64,000 nucleotides of DNA. It comes from Russula earlei. Taxonomy: Eukaryota; Basidiomycota; Agaricomycetes; Russulales; Russulaceae. This document shows, in pieces, positions 34,570 to 53,713 of the stretch (positions within the stretch are counted from its first letter, which is position 1; the number at the start of each line of letters is the position of its first letter). The DNA lies in contig JAGFNK010000074.1 in NCBI GenBank assembly GCA_025769875.1, forward strand, positions 1 through 64,000, written 5' to 3'. The notes beneath the pieces were generated by a model. The model saw only the letters and a list, made by a program, of their open reading frames with translations, was not told where the DNA came from and searched no databases. Made by a program: the position numbers and the translations under genes.

Positions 34570-36292
34570 TCATTGATGCGGGTTTCTACAGCGGTCAGCT
34601 ATGTGCCCGTGATGATTACAAAGGACGCAGATGGTGATCTTGGGGCATTCAAATGTGTCGTGTCCCCCGTCGTGACACCAGGCACATTTGTCGGAGAGTC
34701 GAGGGAGGAATTGGTACCACAGGTCTAATAGAGCTTCTTTGGCGTCTTTATGCTCCTGGTCAGTGAGTTGAGGCATGGTCCCGAACAAGACCCATGGTTC
34801 AAGGCAAGCTTTGGCGTTAGCCTTGGCTAGTTTGATTTCCGAGTCCCTTACTTCCCACATCATGTCGTGGTATCTTGTTAAGATCTGACAGATCTTAGTA
34901 CCGACTCTTCTTGTGAAAGAGTTGCTTGATATAGTTCAAGCACTAGACTTCGAACCCTTTGATATTATCTCAGGAAGATTGAATGTAGAAAAGAGAGGGG
35001 CCTCTTTCAGTTAGAGTCTGCACTATAATTTGTTTAGATCGTTTGACAAAATGGTAGATTTTGTGAAAAGTGTAAGTCGAGCGTAAGGCTCGACTTCTTG
35101 GTACCACAGACTATTTATACGATATCTCGGTAACTACTGATCCGTTTCGTACGAAACTCGGGGTGTAAGTAGCTGGGAACCAGTAGTATCCAAATACAGA
35201 AAGCGCAATTCAGAATGTTGGAAATGACTCACGCGTGAGTCATTCTTTCCTAGTATCAGTCAGCCAGTCAGTAAGCAATCGCTAAGCAATCAGTAAGCAA
35301 TCACTAAGCAATCAGTAAACGATCAGTCAGCCAATCAGTAAGCAATCACTAAGCCAGATTGATAAGCGGACACATGAGTAATCACAGACAAGTCAGCAGA
35401 AAACAGATGACAGTTCGAGAATCAAGAGAATCTTAACATATCTTTCGTGAGTGGTGACGAGACTGTTTGCCATTTGTCACATCTTTTTTATGGCAAATTG
35501 ATAGTGGTGTACTTCAGCTTCTAAGGATAGGTCCTGTTCGAACCTAAGTGCCTCATCTATGGCTGTGGTGTGTCTGAGGCCATCCTTGAATAGGAAGGCA
35601 TCTTTTTGTGTAAGAAGAGGGCGAGGATAAGGGTTGGCTCGAGCTCAAATGGGGATACGGTGAGTGGGACACCCGGGACCGTAAGTGGCTAGTAAGGAGG
35701 GGAAGCCATGCGTGAGGTCAGGGAGGACAAAGCGAGGGGGTAGCATGTCGTCTTCATTGCCTGGGTCTGGGATTAGTAAGTCCAGTCCGAGGTCTCCTTC
35801 TTCCCATCCTTCTCCAAGTTCTTCCAATTCTGAGGGTTGGACACGGTTGGCAGGTGGCTCGTAGAAAGGAGGTGGTGTCCTTTCGAGGTTTATCAGGGCG
35901 AAGTTTTTGTTGAGTAGAATGATGTCTTCGACTTGCTGGATGATGGGAGTAGTGGTGCATGGAGGGATTGGAATGGGGTAAGGTGAAGGGGAGCAAACGT
36001 GGTAGGAAGGGCTGCGGGTTCTGATGGGTGAGTTGGTCCCTTGTGTGGGGGATCAATTGCTGAAGGCACGTAGTATGGTGGTGAGGGAGTCATCTTCCCA
36101 TAGTTCGCGTGCTTGTATGATCATCGTGGCGTGTTGTGCGGCGTGTTGAATGAGTATTCTAGTGTTGATGGTTGCTGCCGTTGAGGGGAAAGGTTCTCTG
36201 GACAGTGGCAGGTGGATGAGCATAGGAGAGTAAGGGGGAGTAGGTACGAGGGTAGCAGTGGAAGCGGTGGGGGAGTTCTGTGTGGAAGTCAT
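34570..36292 (-). pseudogene. gypsy2 ORF3: post-pol protein with two CCHC zinc knuckles
   Basis: Starts at ATG 36292, 55 bp after the pol stop, and ends just before the 3' LTR. N-terminal Thr/Pro-rich part, helical IQHAAQHATMIIQARELWED (about 36150), a second Pro-rich part, acidic EELGEGWEEGDLGLDLL (about 35800), then a helical segment (TQKDAFLFKDGLRHTTAIDE). After solo LTR I the frame continues unshifted to tandem knuckles CAWCHDGGHDTFEC (34640-34681) and CVLCNHHGHIADRC (34590-34631), both CX2CX4HX4C. In-frame stops are TGA only, at 36053, 35645 and 35477. The element already has a knuckle in gag, so this is an additional protein. Function unknown; RNA or cDNA binding is inferred. Confidence 0.72.
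34876..35438 (+). mobile_element. solo LTR, family I
   Basis: 563 bp, TGTTAAGATCTG...GAATCTTAACA, perfect target duplication TATCT (34871-34875, 35439-35443), inserted in gypsy2 ORF3. The frame on both sides agrees once one duplication copy is ignored. Confidence 0.94.
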
Positions 36293-36346
36293 GTTGTAGT
36301 GACTGGGGATGGAGCGGTGGGGGGTAGTTGTCCACAGGTGGTGTCT

Positions 36347-39300
36347 TTATACTTGGGGTTGCCCAGCTGAAGCGGAGTAGTATTCCTTTAGAAGTTCTGG
36401 GGCGTTAAGGTCATGGTGGTCGACCCACGAGTCATCTGATGCAGGGTACCCTTTCCAGTGCACGAGGTATTGGAGTTTACGTGTTCTTCCAAACCTTCTA
36501 GTGTCTAGAATCGCTTCAATTTCGTATTCTTCCTCGTTTTCGACGGTCGGTGGAGGGTGTGTAAATGGCATGCCATATTCTTCCGTCTCTGTATATGGGA
36601 GAAGTAGATTGACATGAAAGACATCATGTATTTTCATTGATGGTGGAAGTTGTAATTGATAGGCGACTTTGGAAATTCTTTTTGTGATGGGGAAAGGGCC
36701 ATATCTTTTGGGCATCAACTTGCGTGTTCCTCGTGTTTTGAGATTTTTTGCTTCTAGCCATACAAGGGTTCCTTCTTCCATTTCTTTGATATCAGGTTTT
36801 AGGGGTTGTTGTTTACATTCAAGAAGCTGTTGGGAGTCTTGTCTTGCTTCTTCAAGTTGTTTTAGGCGATTGGTAGATGAGGGTATGTTATTGTCTTCTA
36901 GACTGATGTTAATCTGGGGTTTGAATCCCATGAGGAGTTCGTGTGGTGATCTTTGTGATGTTTCATGTTTCCACGAGTTGTGTGCGTATTCTGCCAAGGG
37001 GAGCATTTTTGCCCAGGAGTGCAGGTGAGTCATGGTCCAGGGTCTTAGGTATTGTTCCAGCTATGTGTTCATCCTTTCTGTCTGTCCATCAGTTTGGGGG
37101 TGGAATGCGGTGGACATGTTTTGTTTGATGCCTAGATTTTTACATATGGCTTTGGAGAAGTTTGATGCGAATCGAGGGTCTCTGTTGGAGATGATTCTTT
37201 TGGGAATACCGAACCAGGGCACGAGGTGTTTCAGATACTCATGTGCGACGCCTGTTCCATCAATCGTTTTGTTGCATGGGATAAACTTTGTCGCTTTGGA
37301 GCATCCTTGGTCGACGATGGTAAGAATACTATCAAATCCTTCTGATTTAGGTAGGTCGGTAATGAGATCCATCGATACGTATTGAAAGGGGCCCTGTTCA
37401 ACGTGTGTGTTGAGTGGAAAGGTCGTGGCTTTCTTTCTAGGTATGTTGGTCTTGGACTCTTGGCATTTGGCGCAGCCTTTGATGTATTGTTCTACAAATT
37501 GTTGCAGTCTAGGTCCTTCGTAGTGTTGTTTGACTAAACCCCGGGTGTTGGCTATTCCTGGGTGTCCTGCAAAGGGCGTGTCATGGAATTGTCTTAAGAT
37601 TTCTTGTCATTCATCGGGTTTGTCTGGTAGGTAGATTTTTCGGGTGAGGATTTCAGGTGGTAGTAAAGTCATTTTTTGTTCTTCTACCCACTTGTTAAGG
37701 TCTTTGTGACGAGAAAGTGTGTCAGTGATTGTGTGTGTGTGTCCAGGGACGTGTTTCATGGTGAAGTTGAAATCTTGCATATATTGCATCCATCTGGCTT
37801 GTCATCCTGTTAATTTTTGTGGTTCTTTAAAATAGGTGAGGTTTTTGTGATCTGTCCTTATTCTGACTGGTTTGTTGGCTCCTAGAAAGAATGGACGTCC
37901 ACTTTTTAGTCCAAAGATTACCGCTGCTAATTCTTTGTCATGTGCGTCGTAATTTCTTTCTGCGTCCAATAGTGTTCTAGAGTAATATGCGATTGGATGT
38001 AGGCCGTCTTCATATTCTTGTGATATGACTGCTCCAATGGCGAATCCTGATGCATCGGTGTCTAGTACGAATTGTTTTGTCCAATTGGGAGTGCAAAGTA
38101 CTGGGTAGGATACGCAGGTTTCCTTCAAATTTTGAAAGGCTTGATCCTCTTTCGTTGTCCATTCCCATTGCTTATTCTTTTTTGTCAAGTCGTTTAATGG
38201 TCTGGCCTTTATAGAGAAGTTTGGTTGAAGTTTCAATAGAAGTTGCAGAATCCTAAGAAACTCCTGACTTCTTTTAATGTCGATGGGGTCGGCCAATCTT
38301 CAATTCCCTTGACTTTGACAGGGTCCATGGTTATCTTTCCTTCTCCTATAATTACTCTGAGGTATTCTACCTTTCTTTTGTGGAACTGGCATTTTTCCAG
38401 TTTGAGATAGAGGTCATGTTGTTTTAATTTGGATAGTATGTGGTTGACTTTGGATGTGTGTTCTGTTTCATCATTCTTTGTGGTGATGATGATGTCGTCC
38501 ATGTAGATTTTTAACCATCCTTGTGCGAGCTCTTCCTGAAAGATGTCGTCCATCATGGTTTGAAAGGTGGCTGGAGAGCTTGTTAGTCCGAAGAACATTA
38601 CTGTAGGTTCAAACAGCCCGTCACTGGTCTTGAAGGCTACTTTCCATTCGTCTCCTTCTTTGATTCGGATATTGTTGTAACCCCATCTGACGTCAAATTT
38701 GGTAAAGAGTTCCTTTCCTGCCAGGGCGTGGATAAGTTCTGGGATTAAGGGTAATGGGTATATGTTAGGTATTGTCCATTTGTTCAAATTTCTATAGTCT
38801 TGTACTGGTCGAAATTTGCCATCTTTCTTTTTAATAAGAAAGAATCCACTGGCGTATGGCGAGTTGGATCTTCTTATTCATTTGAGTTGTAGGTTTTGTT
38901 CAAGGAATTTCCCTTGTTCCTCCTTCTCTTTGGGTGATAGGGGATACACTCTACAGTTGATTGTTGTTGGGGCGTCCAATTTTAGATCAATGGCATGATC
39001 CCATTTTCTTGGTCCAGGGAATCTCTCTGACTCTTGTTCCATAAATACTTGCCCGTATTGGTGATATTGGTGAGGGACCATTTCTTGCCAAGTCTTGGGT
39101 TTATCCTGCATTTGTGATTCTGCTAGTTGTTGGGCTATAGTGGTCTTGCGTATCTGGGTTTGGAGCCATAGTTCATCTCCTTCTTCCCAGTCTGTCATCA
39201 TTTTGATCCATGCTGGTGTTTCTTGATCTCCAGTGAGGGTGATCCTTCCCATCATAGTTCCTTTAGACCAGTTTATCCTTGGGTTTGTTGATTCGAGGAA

Positions 39301-39347
39301 TGGGTATCCAAGAATGATGTCATCTTGTCCTACAAGTTGTAATTTCA
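36347..39347 (-). pseudogene. gypsy2 pol: RT, RNase H, integrase, chromodomain
   Basis: Main part of pol, cut off from its protease by the Helitron. LVGQDDIILGYPFLE begins just inside the junction. RT has DVRWGYNNIRI and the catalytic IYMDDIII (about 38500). RNase H: LDTDASGFAIGAV (about 38040) and RNYDAHDKELAAV. Integrase: CAKCQESK, MDLITDLP, IISNRDPRFAS and FHPQTDGQTER give the zinc finger half and core. The chromodomain (YEIEAILDTRRFGRTRKLQ, VHWKGYPASDDSW) ends the protein with a TAA at 36347. Stops: TGA at 38878, 38233, 37802 and 37607, each at a place usually Arg (for example the RQARW box), and one TAG near 37061. No frameshift seen. Confidence 0.93.
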
Positions 39348-39375
39348 TGCCTTAGGCATGAAATTAAAACTTGTC

Positions 39376-39395
39376 AGGGGCTGTGCCCCCAAACC
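39376..39395 (-). other. candidate 3' terminal hairpin of the Helitron
   Basis: GGGGC-TGT-GCCCC forms a short GC-rich stem-loop about 30-45 bases inside the 3' end. Helitrons usually end with such a hairpin, which signals termination of rolling-circle transfer. Confidence 0.45.
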
Positions 39396-39620
39396 CCTGC
39401 CGTCGCCTGGGGTGTAATCGCTCGGGTGTAGTCCTTTTTTGTTTAAAGCCTCTTTGCATAATCCCTTTTTTGCTTAAACAGAAAGTAATCAACTCATCAC
39501 TATCTATAATCTTTTTTGCTTCATAAACAGAGAGGAGATCCATTCTTTGTTGCAGCTTCAAAAATATATCTCTACATGGTAAAGCAGATCAAACAATACA
39601 TACACTGAACACACATCTTG

Positions 39621-46749
<7,129 letters not shown>

Positions 46750-49634
46750 GGGGGCTAATAAATGAAACAGGACTATCAACACTGCATTAATTAAAATGTA
46801 GCAGACATACCTTGTTGATTGTTGAAAAGGGTGGAAGCTGAAGGGTTGTGAGTGGCTGAAAAACATATTTAAAAAAATATCCAGCTGTCCAGAAAGTGAG
46901 GGACTCACTTTATAGAGAAACTGGACTGTTCAGTAGGGGCAGAGGATGGTGGTTGGAGGCAGAGGATTGATTTCCGCAGCACCAACAGGCAAGCACCTGT
47001 TTATGCCCTTGAGCCCAAGTTCCACATCGCGTGGAGCCCAGCCCGGTTAACCGGCTCTGCTCAGCCACAGCGCACACACATGCACTCTAGCTCTGTCCAG
47101 GGGAAAGCAAAGCCCAGTTGACAGGGATCCAGACAACACTAACAAAGATTTATGCAAATCTTATATTTATTTAGCAGGAAGTGAATTACATCCATAAATA
47201 TTACATTCCCGTGCAAGGTTGAAATGCATGTCATATGCAATTGCAACCTCACCTGCGGAGGCAGGTGTCGTCAGGTCCACGCCACCCCCGACGGCCGTGT
47301 TGGCCAAAAGAACAGCTTGCATGCTTGGTGCATCACGGCCACCAACACATGCCTCACCACCATCTCCGTCATTGTCGCCGCCATTGTCACCATTGGCATC
47401 ATCTGCCTACCATCGCCCATGCTCGAAGTGACTCTCACTCCCATGCCCATGCCCTCGCCCACATGGGCAGTGGCAGCAGCGCCCTCGCCGGAACTTTGTG
47501 CTCTGGCAGCACTGCCGCCTCGCAGAGAGGCGGGATCCATGCAGGTGAGCTCAGCATCGTATGGCACGAGTGTGATCAGGTCGTGCCAGAGCCATTGGCC
47601 TGCAAGCAGCTCGGTCGACATCCACTGTAGCGCTGTGTTGATGTGGTCCACTGATGCCACAATACCTGTCATGCACAGCAGAAAGTGGGGTGGGAGGGGA
47701 GGGGGCAGTGCCATCGCTGCGTCCAAGTCATGCCATGTCACCATGAATTGTGCCAATCCATGGTTGCAGTCATGTTATGGCCATTGCATCGTGGTTGCCA
47801 CTGTGACAGTGACATAGTCGTCAGCACCGCTGCTTGAGAGGAAACAAAAGTAAAAAAAGAAAGTGGAGGGAAGAAATGAAGGGAAACACATACATGTTGT
47901 GTGTGGCAGAAAGTGGGGCAGGAGGGGAGGGGGCACCGCGATCTACGGGCTTTCATTATTCACTCGTTAAGTGAGCCAAACAGTGTGACCCACCCCAGTG
48001 GGTTCGACGTTAAACTTGGCACCTGTGAAAGCACATTCTATGAGAGAGACTGTCCTAACAGGGACACACACCTTCAGAGAGCGGTAGGCCAATCCAGTGC
48101 GCAATGAGGCAGCATCATCGCCACGTCCAGGCCATGCCGTGTCACTGTGAAGATAGGCTTGTAAAATGGGACAATGGGCTATCACAATGAGGGAAGGAAA
48201 AGGGAAAAGAGAATGAGAGAACGCGCGAAAATGAAAACAAAAACACACATCGGTAGCCGCATCTGCTGCCATGCTCTCTGCGCCGCCTTCTTCTCGAACC
48301 CGGCATGTTTTGCCATGCCAGAGTCATTGAGTGCATCAATGATGGTGTCCGCAAGGGTCTTGTATGTCGCCATGTTGTGAATGGGCTCGGTCATCGGTGT
48401 GATCATGGAGGAAACACCCGTGTTTGCTCTGGATATGTACACAGTGAAATTAAAATGAAAACTTTGATTGATACTGAAGCTGTGAACGAATGGCATGACA
48501 GGGACATGTACCATGCGAGCGAGGTCGCTCTCCTCCCATGCTTTTGAGGCCTTCGACAGCTGTGCGGAGGCACGTGTTTTTGGGGTCAGGGAAAGATGCA
48601 AATTAGAGCTGAGGAGGCAGAGTGGAAAACAAAAGACAGGGTGAGAACGCACGAAATGGGCGTACCACACATGGACCACTCCTCAACGTCTTGACGGCTG
48701 TGTTATCGCCGCAGCGCTGTTCGTGCTGTCACTGTGAGAAAGGGTTAGAAAAAGTGCGATGGAAAAAAAGAAACAAAAAATGAAAGGAACATGAAAGGCG
48801 CACCAGAATCACGCGAGAGATTTTGATGGCCACTGGGTGTGCTTGTGGTCTTGGCTTGGAGAGGTCACCCAGGTGAGAACGCATGAAATGTGTGTCGCTC
48901 TCTTGATCACTGTGTCATTGCCGTTGCACTGGCCATGCTGTCAACGTGAGAAAGGGTTAGAAAAGGGGGCAGAATGAGATGGAAAATAAACAAAAAAAAA
49001 AAAAAAAAAATGGAACATGAACCGCACACTGGATTCACAATTGACATTTGTGGCCACTGGGTGTTCTTGTGGTCTTGGCCTCGTTTGCCCTGGTGAAGCA
49101 CTCCACCCACTGGCCCCCATTCCCCTCCACTGGCGACAGCCAGGTGCTCGCCATGCCATGTCACTGTGAGAACCGGTCAGAAAGAGCAATCCAAATGGAA
49201 AGAGAGGAAAAAATGCACCGGATGATGGAATGGAGAGGGGTGGGAGGGTGAGAGAGAGCGCGCGAGGACAAAAAGGAAAACAAAAACACACGCACAAAAA
49301 TGAGGCCCTGCAGGAAAGCTCCTGTCACATTGCATGAAAATAAGCTTGAGGGAACTGGGCAGTTGGGCACACAGGTAGCATCTGGGAATCTTGAAATGGG
49401 ACCATAGGAAAGAAGCAGAGGGAAGGCCAGGGAAAGCAAGGAAGAGAACAGAAGAGGAGGATGCAGAACAAAAAATGAACGCGCATTGTAAAATGAAGAC
49501 ACTGCGGTCCAAAAAGTTTTTTCACTGCTTACAAATTGATTTGCTAAGCATTCTGTCCAATTGCAGTAATTTTCTCATCCAAATGGAGGCAGCTCAGGGT
49601 GGACCCTGACTCTCCGTTCTCATTTTAATTAGTT
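46750..49634 (-). other. Helitron 5' region: possible captured gene fragments, repeated exon-like blocks
   Basis: No gene that I can name. GC-rich coding-like stretches on the minus strand at 47750-47300 (MAQFMVTWHDLDAAM; HINTALQWMSTELLAGQ), 48430-48290 (TEPIHNMATYKTLADTII; KHAGFEKKAAQRAWQQM) and 48570-48480 are separated by A/T-rich intron-like pieces with CTCACAG or CTCACG acceptors. Two blocks near 48830 and 49060 share CCAAGACCACAAG-ACACCCAGTGGCCA, so a unit was duplicated. Position at the 5' side of a Helitron fits captured host exons. A C-rich, poly-A-interrupted tract (48990-49010) is present. Confidence 0.4.
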
Positions 49635-49636
49635 GA

Positions 49637-49961
49637 TATCTGTGACTAGGAATTGATGCATGTGTCCTTGTCCTAGTAATTTCAGTCCTAGGTCGACAGC
49701 TTGAGTGATTTTTCCCAGACGATTAAGTGTTCCATCGATGTTTTTGACGTTCCTAGTTGGGGTTATGTTTCTAGTTCGCAGATGTAATTCTTTTGTTAAT
49801 TTGGGAGATATGAAGCATTCTGTGGCCCCACTGTCTATTAGGGCTTTCCTTTCGGCTTTGTTCAATCCAATGTAAATAGTAGTCATCACTGATATTGACT
49901 TTCTTTGAGGTCTGTACATGGAATCAATATTTAAGGCTCGAGTGATCGCCGTTACGCTCAA
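49637..49961 (-). pseudogene. gypsy2 pol start: aspartic protease
   Basis: Frame overlapping the end of gag and shifted by -1. KALIDSGATECFIS (about 49815-49850) is the catalytic DSG site of a retroviral-type protease, and HQFLVTD ends it at the Helitron junction. Rest of pol is at 36347-39347. The overlap with gag points to translational frameshifting at 49970-49976. Confidence 0.88.
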
Positions 49962-51643
49962 GCATCTGAAAAACCCTGTTCGCTTCCTTCTTCTTCTCCC
50001 ATCAACACCTTAATAAAGGCTTCTCTGTCTTCTGTCGACAGTGCCCTCGCCGCTTTTGCGAGTTTGTCGGCCGTATTCTCTTCGATTACCTCTACAACAG
50101 AAGACTCAGATGTAGTGGTTGTTACTTTGGCGGTGTGTGCGCGTGTTGCTTCGCGTTTTGGTTTCGTGGGGCAGTCACGGGCTAAGTGTCCTTGAAGAGA
50201 GCAATGGAAGCATCTTCCTTCTTCTCAATGTTTCTGTTTCTCGGCTTCAGTAACTGCCTTGCGAGCAGTGCCAGCGCTGGTGTCCATTGCATTGGGGTCA
50301 TGTGGGGGAAGGCATGGGTGTGCGGGAGTGGCATTGTTTTGGTTATTCCCACGGTTTGCCCAAGCCGAATTAGCAAGTCGACCCCAAGGTTTGTTCTGTG
50401 GTTGGTTAAAGTTATGTCCACGTGTGCTTGAATGGTCGGATAGAATTGCATGTTTACGCATCCAGACCCTATGGTGCTTTTGAGCTGCTGCAACCCAGTC
50501 TGCGAATGAAGTGGGATCTTCAAGGTCAAGGCAAGACTTGACCAGGGATTGTGGGAGTCCCCATGCGAACAGTCGCATGACTGTCAGTTCGTCGACGTTG
50601 AGTCCTGCACGTCTTGCCAGTAGTTGGAACTCTGAGATATAGTCGTCAAGTAAACCATCCTTCATTTTTAATTCTTTGAGCCTATCTTGGGCCTTCTCGC
50701 ATTCTGCGTAGTCAGTGAACGCACGGCGGAATTGCTGTCGCAGTGCTTCCCACACTGTGAGTCCTAGCGGGACGTTAGTAGGGTTGTTTTGCACATCTTC
50801 GAGCCACTGATCCATGGCTTCGAGCCATCCTTCGACCTTGGGTCCTTTCATTAATGAGAGAAGATAAGCACACTTCTTAATTGGATCTCTGGCAATTTTA
50901 CTATCGTGGTTCATGGACATGAACCTGTTAAATGCAACTAGAAATGAATGTGTTCGCGCGCAATCACCATTGAAAAACTCGGGGGGGATTCCCTCGAGTT
51001 TTCCATTATCGGATGTGCATGCATCGTGATCGCAGTTGGTTCGTCCAAAAAACTTGTCGGGGTTGGGGCTCGGGGGTCGGTCTCCATGTCCTCCGAGTCC
51101 CGCGAATGAGGGGCAAACCGGGGCTCACGTCGTTCCAGATGACACGTGTTGGGTTTCGGTGGTGAAAATATTCATCGTCGTCATGGGTTCGAGCTCCATT
51201 GGAGTGCTGGTAGGTGGAGCGGGTCCGGGCATCGGGGCTTGGCTTGGTGCCTTTGAGTTGGGGAGGGGTTCTCCTGAAGCTGTCAATATGGTGAGGTTGA
51301 TTCCTCTGAGGGGACTTTGAGTGAGGTAAAAGGCTGGGCAGGCGATGCGCATCACTTCCCAGCTGTCTCCACATCTTGCAATCTCGAACCAGAGGCCGAA
51401 AAGGTGGCCGAGAGCCACCTTGGCATTCTTCCAGATGATGTAGTAACCTGTCCATGGTATGCCATCGATCTGTACTGATAAGAAGTCGACTCCGTCATCG
51501 AATGTGGTCATACTAGGGACATTTTTCTCTTGGTCAGGGAGTAGCTCAAATGGACATTTGAGGGCTGCTAGTCCTTCTACAGTTGGTGTGGCAAGTCCTT
51601 TGTATCTCCAGTCTCGAACTGTAGTCATATTGAAGGAAATCAA
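49958..51643 (-). pseudogene. gypsy2 gag
   Basis: Reads from the ATG near 51643 (an ATG at 51628 is an alternative). An N-terminal region (WTGYYIIWKNAKVALGHLF) is followed by a Pro-rich linker, then the Retrotrans_gag capsid domain (KKCAYLLSLMKGPKVEGW about 50870; FRRAFTDYAECEKAQDRL about 50720; DDYISEFQLLARRAGL about 50630) and a CCHC knuckle CFHCSLQGHLARDC (about 50165-50205). Total about 560 codons. The only two stops are TGA at 51125 and 50225, both compatible with Arg. The end overlaps pol by a -1 frameshift. Confidence 0.9.
49970..49976 (-). promoter_or_regulatory. candidate -1 ribosomal frameshift site, GGGTTTT
   Basis: In the gag frame the sequence reads CAG GGT TTT TCA, so G-GGT-TTT sits as a canonical X-XXY-YYZ slippery heptamer, ten bases before the gag stop (TGA 49960-49958). 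A -1 slip there enters the pol frame that runs open into the protease. I did not evaluate a downstream pseudoknot. Confidence 0.6.
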
Positions 51644-51704
51644 TGTATTCTTTTCGTGAGCACGTGGTTCAGGGTCGAGGGTTCAGAGTGTAAGCTTGTT
51701 CTAA
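51644..51704 (-). other. gypsy2 leader
   Basis: Short segment between the 5' LTR and gag; it should hold the primer-binding site (minus reading TTAGAACAAGCTTACAC). I could not match it to a tRNA. Confidence 0.5.
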
Positions 51705-52196
51705 TGTCACCAACTGGGGGCAGTGTTGCTGACAAATCATTTCACACATGAGACATGCGCACTGAGTCGAGCGAGACAACGAGTTCTCGTGAGAATCAAG
51801 GATTTCGGTGACAACACAGCGAAGGCTAGTGTGTACCACGGAATGGAAAGACAACGAATAAGTCTTTGCGTTCGAAGACTTAGAGAGATGAGAGAAGCTT
51901 TGAGACAATTGCTTGATTCCCTGCAAGCCTACAGTTCCAAAGCTGAATCTAGTGATATTTCACAAGAGAACAGGCTTAGAGCTTGTTCTCTTCTACAGAC
52001 AGGTTTATATAGACAGTGTATCCTATATCAAATAGTATACACAAGGTAACGGTGAGGCAATCGAGACTAGAACATGCTGGAAAGTGATGGTACATGCGAG
52101 GCTGGGTGAGTCATGAAAACGCGCGGGAATCGTGAGGTCTGTCCAGGTAGGCTTGTCCGGTTGCCGGTCCAGTCCAAAGAGCCGGTACTTGTGACA
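51705..52196 (-). mobile_element. 5' LTR of gypsy2, family H
   Basis: 492 bp, same length and tips as the 3' LTR. Outer flank CCCAC (52197-52201) is the target duplication. TATATAGA at about 52006-52013 (minus reading TCTATATA) may be the TATA element. Confidence 0.92.
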
Positions 52197-52201
52197 CCCA
52201 C

Positions 52202-52243
52202 TGAACTCTGATGTGGCACTCTTATGGCTGCGATGCCGTAACA
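52202..52243 (+). mobile_element. 3' LTR of gypsy3, family J, last part
   Basis: Right-hand remainder of the LTR that begins at 33415, ending GCCGTAACA. The bases beyond are copia2 sequence, so gypsy3 inserted into copia2; the expected target duplication is CCAGC, but its partner is not in the window. Confidence 0.82.
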
Positions 52244-52398
52244 CCAGCTTGTCCACAGTAATGTGCATGGCCCTACAAAGGTCCAAACAGCTCAGGGATA
52301 TCACTACTGGGTCACCTTTTTTGATGACTTCTCTTGCTTTAAAGCTGTCTATCTCCTAAAGCACAAATCAGAGACATTTATGGCCTTCAAACAGTTCA

Positions 52399-53265
52399 TG
52401 TTACAAATTTTCCTTTTATGATTACTTCTCATCTTTGCTATGGACTGCTCCCTTTGTACATCCCTTTACTTACTGGTCTTGTGATCTCTTATGTCTTGTG
52501 ATCTCTTCTGTGTTATCATGTGATCCATACATGTCCAGGTAACACTGGATTGCTGTTACTTTCCCTTTGTTTGGTTCTCTTTCCTTTTATACTTACTTCT
52601 CAATTTTGACTGTGCAATGCTGCACACCTACTGTGCAGCACAGTCACTTGATTCTGACTCATTTGTGGCCTCATTTCTATGACTCCTACTATACTAGTAG
52701 CACAGTCAAAGCACAGCTACTGCTGTGCTTCTCCTGTATATATAAGCTCAGTACTTTGTGACCAAAGCCCTAAGCTTGGTCTCTTGTAGAATCCAACCTA
52801 CTCTTGTCCAAACATATTTGCCTGCAACCCACTCCACTCCTAATCCTCAAACCACATCCACCTCTCCATTTCATCAACTCTTCACACACACACACACACC
52901 ATCTACCATCTACTCTTTGCCTTTCCCTTCCTCCCCTAAGAGTCTCTCTTCACTCTACTCAGAAGAGCTCTCTTCCTTCAAGACATACCTTCTTCTCTCT
53001 GTGTGTTCAAGGTCTATGACAGACTTGAATGCATATAGCTAGTGGAACCAGCCCTAGTCTATCTCATTACAAACTTACCCAAGCTTCTCAATGGACCAAG
53101 TCATACTAGGAAGGGTCTATTGGCCATAACCTGTTTAGCATAAAACACTTTGACTGCTGCAGGGATCTTTACCCTTTACAATGGGAACCAGCCCATTCAT
53201 CTGAACACACTTTACTATCAACTCGACTTCAGGCTTGAGAACTGACATGGCTCGTTACCATGACA
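52399..53265 (-). mobile_element. solo LTR, family F
   Basis: 867 bp (+ strand TGTTACAAAT...GTTACCATGACA), perfect target duplication GTTCA (52394-52398, 53266-53270), inserted in the copia2 integrase. Contains TATATATAAGC near 52738. Confidence 0.93.
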
Positions 53266-53713
53266 GTTCAAATCTTGGGCAGGGGAATGTCACAGGACAG
53301 AGGCTAGGCACAATGAGAGATGACAAGGGTGGGGAGTACATGTCTAGAGAATTTGACTCTTTCTGCATGGATCATGGCATCCAGAGGCAGCACACAGCTA
53401 GGAGTTGACCCCGGCAGAATGGTGTGGCAGAGAGGGCCAACAGGATAATGAAGGAAGGTGTTATCTTTATGCTCTTTGAGTCTGGGATGCCCACATCATT
53501 CTGGGGTGAAACACTGGCTGCATTCATCTCTGTTAGCAACAGGATCACCACCACAGCACTGAGCAACAGTACTCCTCATAAAATCTTTCTATGGGACCAA
53601 GCCAGATCTCTCTATGGTTCAGGTTTGGGCCTGTACTGCTTATGTGCTCATTCAGAGGGACAAGAGACCACTTGGAAGCCAGGAGTCCACATGGAGAAGT
53701 GTATCTTCATTGG

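Noticed and set aside
8650..38880. TGA read as Trp (alternative code or readthrough) in retroelement genes
   Set aside because: Many TGA positions align to conserved Arg rather than Trp, TGG is used normally in the same frames, and a sister copy has CGA at 104-106 where 8650 has TGA.
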